Shown here one piece after another: positions 22,088 through 34,029 of a stretch of DNA of 64,000 nt. Position numbers and translations under genes: made by a program. How positions within the stretch are numbered: position 1 is the first letter of the stretch; each line of letters begins with the position of its first letter. Source of the stretch: Thozetella sp. PMI_491 (taxonomy: Eukaryota > Ascomycota > Sordariomycetes > Chaetosphaeriales > Chaetosphaeriaceae); the NCBI GenBank assembly GCA_021432635.1, contig MU270066.1, forward strand, positions 62,001-126,000, read 5' to 3'. A model generated the notes under the pieces. It was not told the DNA's origin, did no database searches, and saw only the letters and a program-made list of their open reading frames with translations.

Positions 22088-24669
22088 ATGGCTGTTGACG
22101 AAACCGTGACCTCCGTCCCGGAGTCTGCAGAAAGACCCGTGGAAGACAAGGAGAAGCCGGCATATGAGATGCCCTCCAGCCTAAAGGTGATGGATGAGGA
22201 GAGGGTCGGGGGCTTATCTCACGAGAAGAACGCATCCGACACCGATTCGTACGATGCGAGAAAAGAAGACCACTTTGGGGAGGCACATGTCGTGTCCGAC
22301 GCCAAAGAGCTCATCACCCATGTCCTACATGTTGACGATGATCCTACGCTTTCGCCCTGGACATTTAGGGCCTTCTTCCTAGGTATGAGCCTCGCTTGCA
22401 CATGTCTGACCGGCACTAATCCCCTCGTGCCAGGTGCCGGGTTGGCCATCTTTGCCGCGGTGCTCCAGACCATCTACTACTTCAAGCCGCAGGCCATCTA
22501 TGTCTCCATCGTCTTCCTGACCGTGATCGCGTACATCCTGGGCGAGGCGCTCGCCATGATCCCGCGCATCGGCCCCGTCGGCCGCTTTCTGAACCCGTTC
22601 CCCTTCAACTCCAAGGAGCACGTCTTCATCGTGGTCATGGCCTCGGCCGGGGCGACATCGGCCATTGCGACCGAGATCTTGGCCGCCCAGAGGCTCTACT
22701 ACGACACGGACCCCAGCCCCGGCGCCGCCGTTTTCCTCGTCATTGCGTCGCAGCTGCTTGGCTACGGCATCGCCGGTCTTCTCCGGGGAATTCTGGTCCA
22801 GCCTTCCAAGATGCTCTGGCCCATCAACATTCCCGTCAATTCGCTCCTCGAAACCCTCCATCGCGACAAGGCCGAGACGGCGAAGAGACTGCGGGTGTTT
22901 CTTATCATCTTCTTTGTCATGTTCTTCTACGAAATAATTCCGGAATGGATATTTCCACTTCTCCAGGGAGTTTCGATCTTCTGTCTGGCCCAGAAGCACT
23001 CGCTGGTTTTCACCAACCTCTTCGGAGGATCTTCCGGGAACGAAGGGCTCGGCTTCTTGTCCATCAGCTTCGATTGGCAGTACATCGCCTCGCTTGGTTC
23101 GCCGCTCTGGATGCCGCTCTATACGCTTACAAATTCATTGATCGGGTATCTGCTGTGCACCATCTTGTTCATGGGGCTTTACTATGGCAACATATGGGAT
23201 AGCCAGAACTTCCCCTTCCTCAGCCAGCTGCTTTTTGACCAAACCTCCAACTCGACCAACTTCGTCACATACAATCTCACTGCCATCCTGACTCCGGATA
23301 ACGAGATTGACGTGGATGCGGTCCAGGCGGTCGGCATACCATATATGACGGGTACCTACATCGCCTATCTAATCACGACTAACATGGGCGTTACTGCAAC
23401 GTTGGTTCACATGTTGCTGTGGCATTATGACGTATGTTTCTTGATTCAAACGATGTGAGCCACTTCCCGTTGACAAATCCCTAGGATATCAAAGAAGGGT
23501 GGTCGTTCTTGACCGTAGAGAACCTCAAGAAACTCCTCTCCGCCGAGACTTGGCTCTTTTGGAGGAACCAAGAGGACCCCGAACTTCACAAGCGGAAGAC
23601 TCTAGCCGACCCGACCAAGGATCCCCACTACAAGTAAGAGGAAACTGCGCTTATGGTTGCCGCTATTCAAAACTAATTTTTCAATAGGCTCATGATGCAA
23701 AACGGCTACAGGGAGGTTCCTCAGTGGTGGTACGGTGGCGTCTTGCTCATCTCCTTCGTCATGGGCATGGCGACGATCTACGGCGTCGGAAGCACACTTC
23801 CCTGGTGGGGCTTCATCATTAGCAACATATTTGCCGCCATATTTATATTGTTCTTTGGAGCGCAGATGGGGATCACCGGCTTCCAGTTCAACCAGCAGCC
23901 GATCCTGCAGATGCTGGCGGGGTACATGCATCCCGGCCGACCCCTTGCCAATATGTACTTCACCGTTTTTGGTTTCAACGGTGTACAGCAGGGCCAGTGG
24001 CTTCTGCGAGATCTGAAGCTGGCCCAGCTAGCGCATCTATCCCCGCGGTCTACATTCACAGCCCAGATGTTGGGGACGCTGATCGGTGCCATCTTCGACT
24101 ACATCATGATGGAGACAATCGTCACCAACCAGTTTGATATCCTCACGTCCATCGAGGGCTCCAACATCTGGTCCGGCCAGAACGTCCAGCAGTACAACAC
24201 CTTGGCTCTGGCGTGGTCCATGGCCAAGGATATGTTTTCGGTCGGGGCGCGCTACCAGTGGGTCACCTTGGGCTACCTCATCGGCTTCTTCGTGCCACTT
24301 CCTTTCTGGATACTCCACCGCTACACCAAGCTCCAGGTCTTTGAGTATATCAATCTCAGCATCATCCTGTGGTACATGGGGTGGCTCTTCGTCGGCGTCA
24401 ACTCGTCCATCCTGTCGTACTTCGCGGCCGGCTTCTTCGCCCAGCTGTATCTTCGCAGGTACAAGCCGGCTCTATTCGTCAAGTGGAATTACCTCGTGTC
24501 TGCCGCGCTGGACGGTGGCACCCAGGTTATTGTCTTCATTCTCTCATTTGCCGTGTTCGGAGGCTCTGGAGAAGCGCACGACTTCCCTATCTGGGCTGGC
24601 AACAACGGAGGCATCGGAAACAATAATAATCTGGACTACTGCATGTATAATCCTGCGAACAACTCCTGA
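22088..24669 (+). CDS. OPT-family oligopeptide transporter
   Basis: Three exons (22088-23431, 23485-23633, 23688-24669) give 824 residues. The open frame extends to a TTG at 22076; the first ATG is at 22088. A charged cytosolic head of about 85 residues is followed by some 14-16 membrane helices. The OPT hallmark normally written NPGPFN-KEH appears here as NPFPFNSKEH, and the later cytosolic motif as LSPRSTFTAQ. The C-terminus ends after helix-rich sequence with GNNGGIGNNNNLDYC. OPT proteins are proton-coupled carriers of tetra- to hexapeptides, glutathione or metal chelates at the plasma or vacuolar membrane. Subfamily and substrate are not decided by what I can see. Confidence 0.93.
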
Positions 24670-25090
24670 TTAGGGCACTTTGTATGGGTGTCTTGAGTTC
24701 GGGAAAGCCTGTTCCAAACACAGGACGTTGTCGGATGATCAGACTTAAAGATTGACGTATCTTGAACAGCACAAGTACTGAATAGATCATATGCGTGTGT
24801 CTTTGTGTCTTAGTTAGTCTATCCCTCTTCAAACCGGACGCAATAGGATTTGGTGACTTGGTGCTCCAGACGCGCAGCCTTGTTCTTTTGGTTGCATTGG
24901 CCTCCCAGTTGGGAAGCAATATTCCTTCCTACAGGGGCGAATCAACAGTGCACATGTAAGACATGCAAGACTGCGGCATGCATCTAAAAATTTCACGGCC
25001 TGTCGACTAAACCCCTCGCTGCACCTCAAAGCCGTCTGGCCCTCCCGACCACCCTCAGCACCCGTGAGTATCCGGCCCGGCTTCGCGACA
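24670..25090. other. Intergenic, transporter 3' end to kelch gene promoter
   Basis: This 421 bp spacer shows no coding signal; it should carry the transporter terminator and the promoter of the next gene. Confidence 0.45.
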
Positions 25091-26149
25091 ATGCGTACCG
25101 GCAAATATGCTGCCGTGTTCCTTATGGCCGCTTTAGCGGCCTCGGCCTATGGCTCTCCAATGCGCTACCCTGCTCCCCTAGGGACATGGTCGACGCTGCC
25201 CAATATCACTTTGAACGGAGAGCAGTGCCCTCGACAAGAACACAGCGCGGTCTTGATCGATGACGATTTGTATGTACTGGGAGGAGTCTTGCCGCTGAAT
25301 GGCACGACAGATCCCGCCACCGACTTGGTCCAAAAGCTCAATTTGAAGACGAACACTTGGACCGAATTGGCGCCAATGCCTCTGGGAATGAACCATGTAA
25401 ACGTCGCTGCTGTCCACGGATTGATCTACTACCTCGGAGGCCTGGCGGTCGTCGACCCCGCCGAGCTGACATACTGGGGTGCCTCCGGCGCATGCGCTGT
25501 CTACGATCCTGCGACTAATATATGGTCCGAGTTACCGGACATGCCAGAGGGACGAGCCGCCGGCAGCGCCGCGACAATGGTCGTCGGAGACACCATATAT
25601 CTCGCAGGCGGGCTTCTTAACACTAACGTCACGAGTGGTGACGAGGAATTGACCACAGCCATGTTTACATCGTACAATGTCGTTACCCAAGAGTGGACGA
25701 TCCTCCCGGACCTGCCGGCTCCCCGGGACCACGCCGGCAAGGGCAGCTATGGCAACATGCTCTATGTCATTGGGGGGCGAGCTTTCGGGCACTGGAACGT
25801 GGTCGACACGGTCTTTGGGTACAACATTGACACGGGGACCTGGTCCACCGGCTTTGCTCCCATGCCTATTGGCCGTGGCGGGACTGCTTCGGCGACCATC
25901 GGGTCTAAGATGTTCATTGCCGGGGGCGAGGGCGACCCTGACACCCCCACCAACGTCTGGCCTCAGATGCAAGCATATGATGCGGTTCGGAACACCTGGA
26001 CCAGCTACGCGGACATGGCCACGCCGGTGCACGGGACAGCAGCTGTGACGTACCATGGCAAAATTATCATCCCCGGAGGAGGGTTACATATCGGCGGCGA
26101 CCCGACCCAGCTCGTCCAGACTTTCAACCCATGGGGATTCGGTCACTAG
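25091..26149 (+). CDS. Secreted kelch-repeat beta-propeller protein
   Basis: Single exon, 352 residues. The frame opens at a GTG (25064); the ATG at 25091 begins a clear signal peptide (AAVFLMAALAASAYG), so I start there. Six kelch units follow, each ending in a hydrophobic strand plus GG: YVLGG, YYLGG, YLAGG, YVIGG, FIAGG and IIPGG, each with the W ~ 20 residues before the next unit (NTWTEL, NIWSEL, QEWTIL, GTWSTG, NTWTSY). This predicts a six-bladed propeller secreted or held in the wall. No catalytic copper-radical residues of the galactose oxidase type are evident and the length is too short for that family, so a binding role is more likely. Several N-x-T/S sites are present. Confidence 0.88.
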   Translation: MRTGKYAAVFLMAALAASAYGSPMRYPAPLGTWSTLPNITLNGEQCPRQEHSAVLIDDDLYVLGGVLPLNGTTDPATDLVQKLNLKTNTWTELAPMPLGMNHVNVAAVHGLIYYLGGLAVVDPAELTYWGASGACAVYDPATNIWSELPDMPEGRAAGSAATMVVGDTIYLAGGLLNTNVTSGDEELTTAMFTSYNVVTQEWTILPDLPAPRDHAGKGSYGNMLYVIGGRAFGHWNVVDTVFGYNIDTGTWSTGFAPMPIGRGGTASATIGSKMFIAGGEGDPDTPTNVWPQMQAYDAVRNTWTSYADMATPVHGTAAVTYHGKIIIPGGGLHIGGDPTQLVQTFNPWGFGH

Positions 26150-28259
26150 CCCCGAGAAACCGAGTCGAGATCGCCTTGGACCTTAATCGTCTCGGGAAAG
26201 GCATTGCTGCCTAGAGCTTTGGTTCCTTTCTTAGGTTGGTGTTTTGGAGACAATTTCATATCTCGCCAAGCAATACAGATATTTGGCGACCAAAGGGGAA
26301 ACCGGATGGGCGACGAGCCTGGCGCATTGGCATCGGGCGCAGCTACTCTCTAAAACTCCTAGTCTTGTAGGCAGAGCTTGGTAGAAGAGCTAGCCTAGTG
26401 AGATAGGGCTGCCCTTAATATATTGCGGAAATCACCCCGGTTTTACAGCGATCATGGCAACTGTATTGTGAAAGAGTGAGTCCAAGATGCCGACGCAGAA
26501 GCGCAGGCTTGCCATCTTCCTAGGCTTTTGTGCCGGCACAGCGTGCATTTTCTCCCTCGCGACGTATTATGCAGTCTTTTTGCGGCTACAGACAGCTTTT
26601 TCACAAAGGACGACACGCCGAGCGAGGAGGCGGGAGTGGAAGCAGAGGGCGAAGCTGACGGAAACGAAGCAGGGGAACAAGCTGAGATGGCCTCACCGCT
26701 TACCTCCAAGCGACTGACCGATGGGAAGGATTGGATTTAATTTCACGACATGGTATCAAACTCCGGGACATCTGTGGCATCAGCTACAGGTACGAGGAGA
26801 CCTGGATCCGGTCGAGACACCGCAAGTTCCGCGGAGAGAAGTCGAATCCTGATGGACTATGTTGGGAGAACTCTGAAATGTCCGATAGACGCAGATTGGA
26901 CAAGGCAGCTTTTCAGCTACGGGCTCCGTCCTCGACAAAGATTCTGCTTAGAGAGGCATAGGGTGAGAGAGACGTATATCTGGGACCGACAGCAAGCGGG
27001 AGATAGCGACACTGCTACGACCGCATGATGTACTACTACTAGTACCTTGCCGGTTCGAGATATTTCATGCATCTGGCAGACGGCATTGCCCTCCTTAGAC
27101 AAGACAAATGGCCGGTGGGCACCGGCGAGGATGCCGAGAATGGGACCATCTCCGCGACCCGGAGCAGGATACGTAAAATGCGTTGTACAACTCCACCCCC
27201 TGGCTTGAGTTTACGTACCGCACACGCACGCTGGCCTCAAGCTAGAAATAGATCCCCGAAAGCTCACTACATTGATAGATTTAAGCTCTCAGAGCATCAC
27301 GGGAAATGGGGGAGGAAAGGCACTAATTATGGTGGAGGATGGCATGTACTCTCAATTCATTTGATCCTTTTCTGCCTAGCAGCTGCGGTAGCGCGGCGGC
27401 AGACGAGTTGTAGCGACTAGTGAAGCATCTGGTGCACGCCGTGAAAGTGGGAGGAGTGTGTGTGACGCGTCCCCGGCAGGGGGTTGGCCGACTTAATGCG
27501 CTTAACTCCTTGGAATGTCTCCTGAAATGGCACATTCCACCGCCCAACTCCCGCTGCGAGGCCGTGCCACCCTGGTACCTGGCGGCGCTAGCCCGCCCTG
27601 CGTCTATGGATTGCGACTGCACCAGCAAACTAGATCTATAGATATGACAGGCGCTCCTGAGGTAGAACAAAAAAAAAGGTTTCATTTCATACACCGTTCT
27701 ACGATTATGTGGTGGTTCTATCGTCCTGCATTGCCAACGCCGTTTCTCATGATGGGCCCTCCTGGACTCCCTTATATTCGCCCTGAACATTTCGCAACCA
27801 GACCGGACCGACCGACCAAACGCCTAACCAGCACATGCGACCACGCATGTGTCTGTGTCTTGTGAAAACCGATTGCTCGAGGCACATGTCCAGTTCCAGT
27901 ATGCCATTTGGTATGAGATAGGCAACGTACGCATGCCTCCCCATCCATGATGCTGACACAGCCACTACCATAGCGGCCGCTCGAGGAGGCCGCGAATGTG
28001 CACGGTCCATCGCTAAGCACAGCGAGGGCTCCTGACAAGGCGTGCTCTCCGCCGCCGAAAAGGGCCTCTTGGAATACCCTGGCGAGAGCACAGCAGGAGC
28101 TCAAAGGGTACGTGCGAACATGCACTAAGATGTGCCGGCCAAGTGGCCAGGGTGAGCCGACAAGGCCGCATCTCCATCGCTGCCGCCAATGTCTCAGACA
28201 CCGGACGTCATGTCTCGGCTATCTGTCTTTCCTCCCATGGAACAGGGATCCCGACGAAA
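26150..28259. other. Long intergenic region
   Basis: About 2.1 kb. A short frame starting at ATG 26487 encodes a plausible basic head plus one hydrophobic helix (LAIFLGFCAGTACIFSLATYY), but then runs into Arg-rich sequence, while another frame over the same bases reads as a balanced acidic tail; I do not accept it as a gene without more support. The rest has no coding pattern and includes the 3' region of the minus-strand glycosyltransferase. Confidence 0.4.
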
Positions 28260-30076
28260 CTAGTAGCGGACGTCAGGCCAGCGCACTTTGGAGCATTCGC
28301 CCTGGTCACTGATCCATTTCTTGATTTTGTCGACATCCCAGCCGCTCATGATCCGCTTCTTCTTGTCGTCTTCCTTCTTGACAGGCTTGCCCAGCTGGAA
28401 CGACCTGCTCGTCGAGCAGAGACCGTCCGTGTACTGGTACATGAAGCACTCCTCGAAGGGGAGGCTCTCGCACGCAGCCCGGCAGTCCTCGAACGAGCCG
28501 TGGGCCTTCTTCTGCAGGTCTGTGTATTTGTCCGTGTCCCACACCCGATCCTTCTGCCAGTCCCAGCGCTTGTCGTCGCGGTCGAGGTAGAAGCGGTCAT
28601 CGGCTCCGTTGTCCCAGTCCTCACGTGTCTTCTGGAGCTTGGGGTGGAGGTACTCGTAGTAGATGTCCTTGATGCGCAGGGCCGGGGGCGTCGACGGCAA
28701 GTTCTGGGAGGCGTAGCGCTTGCGCTCGAACTCCCAGAAAGTACTGATCTCCTCGCTATCCAGGTGGTGCATGGTGACGATGGGATGGCACCAGTGCGAG
28801 GGGCCGAAGGGCATGGTGGACGGCTTCTCGCCGTTGATGGTGGGCCACTATGGACGGGCAAGATTAGCCTGAAGTCTGCGCGTCGTGGGGGATCGTCCTA
28901 GGGCTGCACCCCGGAACCGCCTCGCGCCTCAGCTGGCAGAATTGCGATTTGGCTTGGCGCCGACGTGCGCAAGGTCCACTGGGGGCAGAATGCCCGGTGC
29001 CCGGCGAAGTGGACCAAGAGAACACTCCGGAACCTGCTCCACGACCCGGGCCGAGGCGGCCGATGGAGGGATCAAGAAAAAAAAAACACAAGACTTACCA
29101 CGTTCTGCACCTCAATCTTGGCCTTTTCCTTCATGGCGAGGGCGAACACATAATCACCGCAGCACTCGTTCCTGGCGCGGGCGTCATAGTCGTTGCCTAC
29201 GCCTGGGTTTTTGCCCGCAAAGTTTTCCATGGAGGCCTTGCTCAGGAGGTACCCGGAGCCACCGTGGCCGAAGGGGAAGTTGCTGACCATGGCCACGCTT
29301 CCGAGGTACAGGTTCTTGTTGGCCTTGAGACCGCCGAGCCACTGCATCAGGTTCGGCCACAGGACGTACGTATCGGCATCGACAAAGAGATACCAGTCGT
29401 AGCCGGGCTTCATCTCGTACGTCTTCTCGGCTATGTGGACGTTCTTGTACTTGTCGAGATTCCATCCCTCCGATGACGGGTCGCCCAGCTTGTTGCAGTT
29501 GCCCTGGTCGACATCGCACCACCGTTGGCGGCGGTACAGATCGAAGTCAGAGTTGCCATCCCTGACCGAGTCCAGGACGGTCTCGAGGCTGTCATGGACG
29601 TGGTAGCCTGCGACGTGCTGATCCAGATCGCTGAAGACGAGGAAGTCCGGCAAGCACTTGAGCACTGTCATGAGCTGGGTAGGGAGTCTGCTAAAGACCT
29701 CGCTGGCGCCTGTCTTCATGACGAGTAGGATGCCGCTGGTGTCCGGGAAGCTATCGCACAGGGGATCGCGGTTGGGCCGCGGCGGGAAGTCATGGTTGAC
29801 CGGCCTTGCCGGCACGCTGTCGTCGGTAGCGTTCTCCGGGGGTGCTGTCCCCGGCGCCTCGCCCGAGCCGTGGGGGCCATGTCCATATCCCGGAACGGTG
29901 CCGACGGGTTGGTAGGGCGAGTCAAAAGCAGACCAGGAGCCGAGTCGTTTGGACGTGATGATCAGCACGATCAAGGTCAAGGCTGCGAAGGTGAGGGTCG
30001 AGGCCGACTTCCGCGAAAACATCCTGGCGGGATGAGACAGCATACCACCGCGCCAAGAGTTGCTCGATCGAATCAT
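28260..30076 (-). CDS. Type II membrane glycosyltransferase (GT31/fringe-like)
   Basis: Two exons (30076-29099, 28847-28260) separated by a long 251 bp intron give 521 residues. An ATG at 30076 is used; in-frame ATGs follow at residues 12 and 19. One hydrophobic anchor (about residues 26-44, TFAALTLIVLIIT) predicts a Golgi type II protein with a Pro/Gly-rich stem. The luminal domain carries the sugar-nucleotide metal motif in YLFVDADTYV (a DxD), then the fringe-like loop FPFGHGGSGYLLS and CCGDYVFALAM. This pattern matches the beta-1,3-glycosyltransferase family GT31 (C1GalT/fringe-like) as found in fungi. The C-terminal 90 residues contain a Cys-rich segment (RAACESLPFEECFMYQY) resembling a PAN/apple-like module. 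Probable role: extending glycans on secreted proteins. Confidence 0.88.
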
Positions 30077-33000
30077 TTATGACTGGCCGAGACGGTCGGT
30101 GGATCCAACCTGGCGGTGACGACTTCTCTCCTAGAGGATGAAATGCAAAGGGTAGTCGTGAGGTGGGTTGAAGATTGAAGAAGAGAAAAAAAAAGACTAG
30201 GTGATCTCGACGTGCTGTGCAGCCACGGTCACAATAGGATCTCACATCCCCCACCCCTCCCCTTTGCAGCGCCAGCAGGCTGGCTGACCTGACTGGGGGG
30301 GGGGGGGGGGGAGTGGAGGGGGGAACAGGGAAATTGAGTGAGCTGAATACGAGTAAATGCCTGTAGCCTGGGATCTGACAAGTTCAACGGCAGCAAAAGC
30401 ACAGTGCTCGGGTTGCAGCGGGGGGTAACGGCCAATGGGATTGGCTCGGTGGCCTTTGCTCGCTCCCGTTTAGCGGATCCGATCTGCCGCTACTGACCAG
30501 TCGGGATTAAACACTATACTACAGTATGGTAAGGTAAGATATGGTAACCTGCGCCATTGCGACTTGGGTGGAGTGCACCAGTTCCCCGGAACGGAAGCCG
30601 CAACGGGTGGGCTGGCAATCAACCTTTTTTTTGAGTTTGTCGCGGGTGGCCTTGTGTCGCAGGTCAAAGAAGCATTTCGCACCGGCAGAGCTAATAACCC
30701 TAGCAGGTATTACGGTACATGTAGCCTCGTCGCATGCGAGCTTATTGCCACGTCTCCTCCTCTCATTGCCTCTCGAGCATGACATGCGCTCTCACCCCGA
30801 ACGCCTCGTTCGCCCCCGCCCCTGCTCAGCACGTGCCACTCGAGCGCCGTCTGTTGGCGCCTGAGGCGCCCTCACCACCAACTGATGACCCGGCTGAGGC
30901 GTCGGGCTCCTCGCCCAATGACGGCCAACAAGAGGCTTTGGCCATCAAGAGGCTTCGACCAAGTGGCGCGTCGTGAGCTGAAGGGGGGCAGCGCAGCCGA
31001 TCGCTCGGAGCCTTTTCCCCTATTCCCCCTAATCCTGTGGGCACTAGCGGCCTGGATTGGCCGTGGACCCCCGGTGGATTTGCGATTTGCGCGACGATTT
31101 CTGGATCTCTGCTACCTGCCGGCCCCTCGGCATTGCACGTCTCAATTTTCCCCAAGCGTGGTCGCTGCACGAGGGTGCCAAGTTGATCCGTCCCTTCTCG
31201 GTCGGGCAGGTGTCACGCCATTGCAGACCATTGCAGAGGGACCAAATTTTTTTTTTTCGGCCCAGAGCGGGGCAGCTTTATTTTTGGGCTTGGGGAGCAC
31301 TGGTACTCCGTACTTGGAAGTAAACGAGCAAGGAGGACCCGAATTGGGACCTAGCATCCCTGTCAGCTCCCTATTATTGCCTGCGCTGGCTCGAGCTTTT
31401 CGCATGAGCGAGGACATGTCGTGTAATTTAAGTGTGAAGCCCAAGTTTGGTGCACCGCCTACCCTAGGTCTCGTTTCACCGTGTGTTCGTGGAACAAACA
31501 CGAGGCGCACGTCGCTCCTGCTTCGCTGCGGATTGGCCGTTGCCCTGAACACATCCCAGCCTGCCGGGCGGGCAACCACTGGCGATCGACGTCATTGCTT
31601 TGTCTGCTCGCGCTCGTCGCCCTGGAATTCGGCGACAGACGCCCGGGCCTGCTCCGCCTGCCTGACTGACTGATCCTGACCCGCGTTCGAGGAGCGTTGG
31701 AATGGAAGAGAGGGCGAAAGAGAAGGCGTGGCGCATTATAGGCTGCGACCATCGCCTAGCGCGTCCACGACGGGCCAACGGCAGAGTTGACTTGGGGAAC
31801 TAGCTATGCGCCACTGGACAGCGGCCAAAAGAGCGACGGAGGACAGCGCTGCCAAAGAGGGTTTGGCTCGGCTTCTTTTGGCGAGCCAACGGCGGTGCGG
31901 AATGTCAGGCTCACAAAGAAGATGAAGAGCAGTGGGGAAGAGAGGAAGAGAGACAATGCTCAGGAACCGAGACTGGGTCTCAAGCCACACCTTGATGCCA
32001 GACAATGTCTCACCCCGGCCACGTTTCCGGAATCAACAGAGCCGTGCTGACTCTTGCTGCCGGTGCGAACGGGTCGCATTCCTTGCCATGAGTTCCGGTT
32101 ACTTGGAAAGCTGTCTCGTGGTCTCTACGCACAGTGTGAAATGTAGGACAGCGCAGCCGTATGTCGCCAAGAGATCTATGGCCTGCCACGAGTAAATCCC
32201 AGCTTCTTGTTCATCCCAGGTGGTCTAGACGCAGGCGGCAAAAGTGGCAGGCCCCATCCATCAACGCTTCCATTTGTGCATCTACAGCTTCCGCAGCTTC
32301 CACAGTGGGGTCTGTTAGCTAGTTGTTGCGCTCATGTTTTCGCTCAGTCTTAGCGCCGAGCCGCAAAGGAAGAGCAACCAGAGTAGAGGATCCGCATGTT
32401 CGCAACCCGGAGGCCAGCGCTGGAGTCTACGTAATTAGTAGGGCGCTCAGCTCGGCATCCTTCTGTTCGCAACACCCACCTCCGCGCAGTGAAGCCAGCT
32501 GTAGCGAGCATAACGGCGTAGAGCCACTAGTGGCAGCCGGTGGCCTATCCCTTCCAGCCGGCATAGAGTGCTTCCCTCCCCCATGATTTGTTCCCGGAAG
32601 TATAGGGGACGTCGGAGAGAGACGCCGAAGCGGACGTGATGTCATGGCTCATCCAACCAGGCTAGCGGTACCGATCGGTGGGCGAGACACGCTGTAAGCG
32701 GCAACGGGGAGCTGTCGCGCGAGGTGCGGTCCGTTGTGGCGCCAGTGAAGGTTTGCCCGGCTTTCGGTTAGGGACGTTGGGGATAGGGCGGCGCCGTCGA
32801 ACCGCTAGGCTGGGCTAGGAACCGGCGGAGACTACCCTGGTGTCTTTAGCCATCCCTAAAGTGGATTGGGAGCGAGAACAACGCGACCCAGGCTAGTGCC
32901 GCGTCTGGTACAGCGTATCGACCTTGGGTAAGACGGAAGCGATGAGCCAGATGCCCGAGCGCCCCTGCATGCATCGTATGCTTGAGAGGAGAGAAGTCGT

Positions 33001-34029
33001 TGTCCGACTTGCTAGGCCAAGAAGGCCAAGACCAGCTCGGAGGCTAGGTTCTCCAAGCATAGGATGGCAGGGAGGGTCATGGCGTTGCGATGGAACATAC
33101 AAAGACCGGGGGAGGCTGGGGAGGTGCAAGGCTTCGACTCTGAAGCCCGTGTTGTCAATACGTAATCGTAATCGGTAATCCGCAGCTATTTGGGGGAAGA
33201 GCAAGCTGAGGGAAGTTAGCAATCTTTCTCAGCAGGGTATTGTACATACATAGTACTTCGTAAGCACTTCAGGATACCATGCTGCATGCATGCGGGGGGC
33301 CCTGCTGGCTTTCCTCGTATTCCGGCCGATTCGTTCGCTAGCGGCTGCTCGGATCGAATGGGACCATTAAGCTTTCTGTTTCATGTTTCCGTGGGATGAT
33401 GCCCCGCATACGGTGGTGCTTCAGGCACTAGCCCCCCCTGCCAATGAACCCAATCCGGTCTGTTGGCTCTCACTCAGATCCGAGCCTGGATCGAGACTAT
33501 ATTCATAGGCAGATAAGCTATAGAAAGTCGAATTGTGCTGTCCATTTAAGGTTCATCCCCGACTGATAACTGCAGGTCGAAATCGAAGAACACGCACGCC
33601 AGCATGCGCCACGCTTCGACCTATAGACGAGACGGGATGGCTTCAATGCTACGTAACGACCGGGTGCTTCAGGCCGTCGACTTGCTGCGCCAGAGTCTTT
33701 CCGGGGGTCTTCATGCTGATGCTCACACATGCCCTTTCTGTCAGAACTTGCTAGAGGTGGCCGCGCGTTCTCTTGGCACTTCACAGCAAGACTTCCGCAA
33801 CGGGCGGGTGTCGGCGAAGATCCTCGTTCGGACAAGCAGCTCCTACGGGAAATCGGCAACTAAGATGACCGTCATCTCAGGGGATTCGAACGCCGACTAA
33901 ACACTTGCACAGCCCTTCTGCATGACCTTGCAGCTGTCCATTTACAGTCATCTAACTCATACCCATGCTTGATCACTACAGGATTTGAAACGATTTCATA
34001 TCGGACATGCATACGAGTTACTACCCACG
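30077..34029. other. Four-kilobase region with no convincing gene
   Basis: The left 250 bp are the glycosyltransferase promoter, containing a run of 17 G at 30295-30311. The longest plus-strand open frame (30885-31673) starts in a GC-rich context, overlaps an antisense frame of similar length and has no domain, so I do not call it. A frame at 33604-33900 has a CPFC element but nothing else. No repeat family, tRNA or transposon ends were recognised. Confidence 0.45.
30295..30311. repeat. Poly-G run of 17
   Basis: An uninterrupted run of 17 G on the plus strand, followed by GAGTGGAGGGGGG. It lies about 220 bp upstream of the glycosyltransferase ATG, so it is poly-C on that gene's sense strand. 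Its exact length may be affected by sequencing error. Confidence 0.9.

Noticed and set aside
26487-26717. Short ORF with one hydrophobic helix
   Set aside because: The helix is plausible, but the downstream part is Arg-rich while another frame reads as a better acidic tail; without a splice site joining them it is not a supportable gene.
28143-28901. 252-codon plus-strand frame opposite the glycosyltransferase C-terminus
   Set aside because: Shadow of the minus-strand exon, which continues the fringe-like protein in frame after splicing.
30885-31673. 262-codon plus-strand frame
   Set aside because: Arg/Pro/Ser-rich composition typical of GC-rich non-coding DNA, overlapping antisense frame, no domain, signal peptide or intron pattern.
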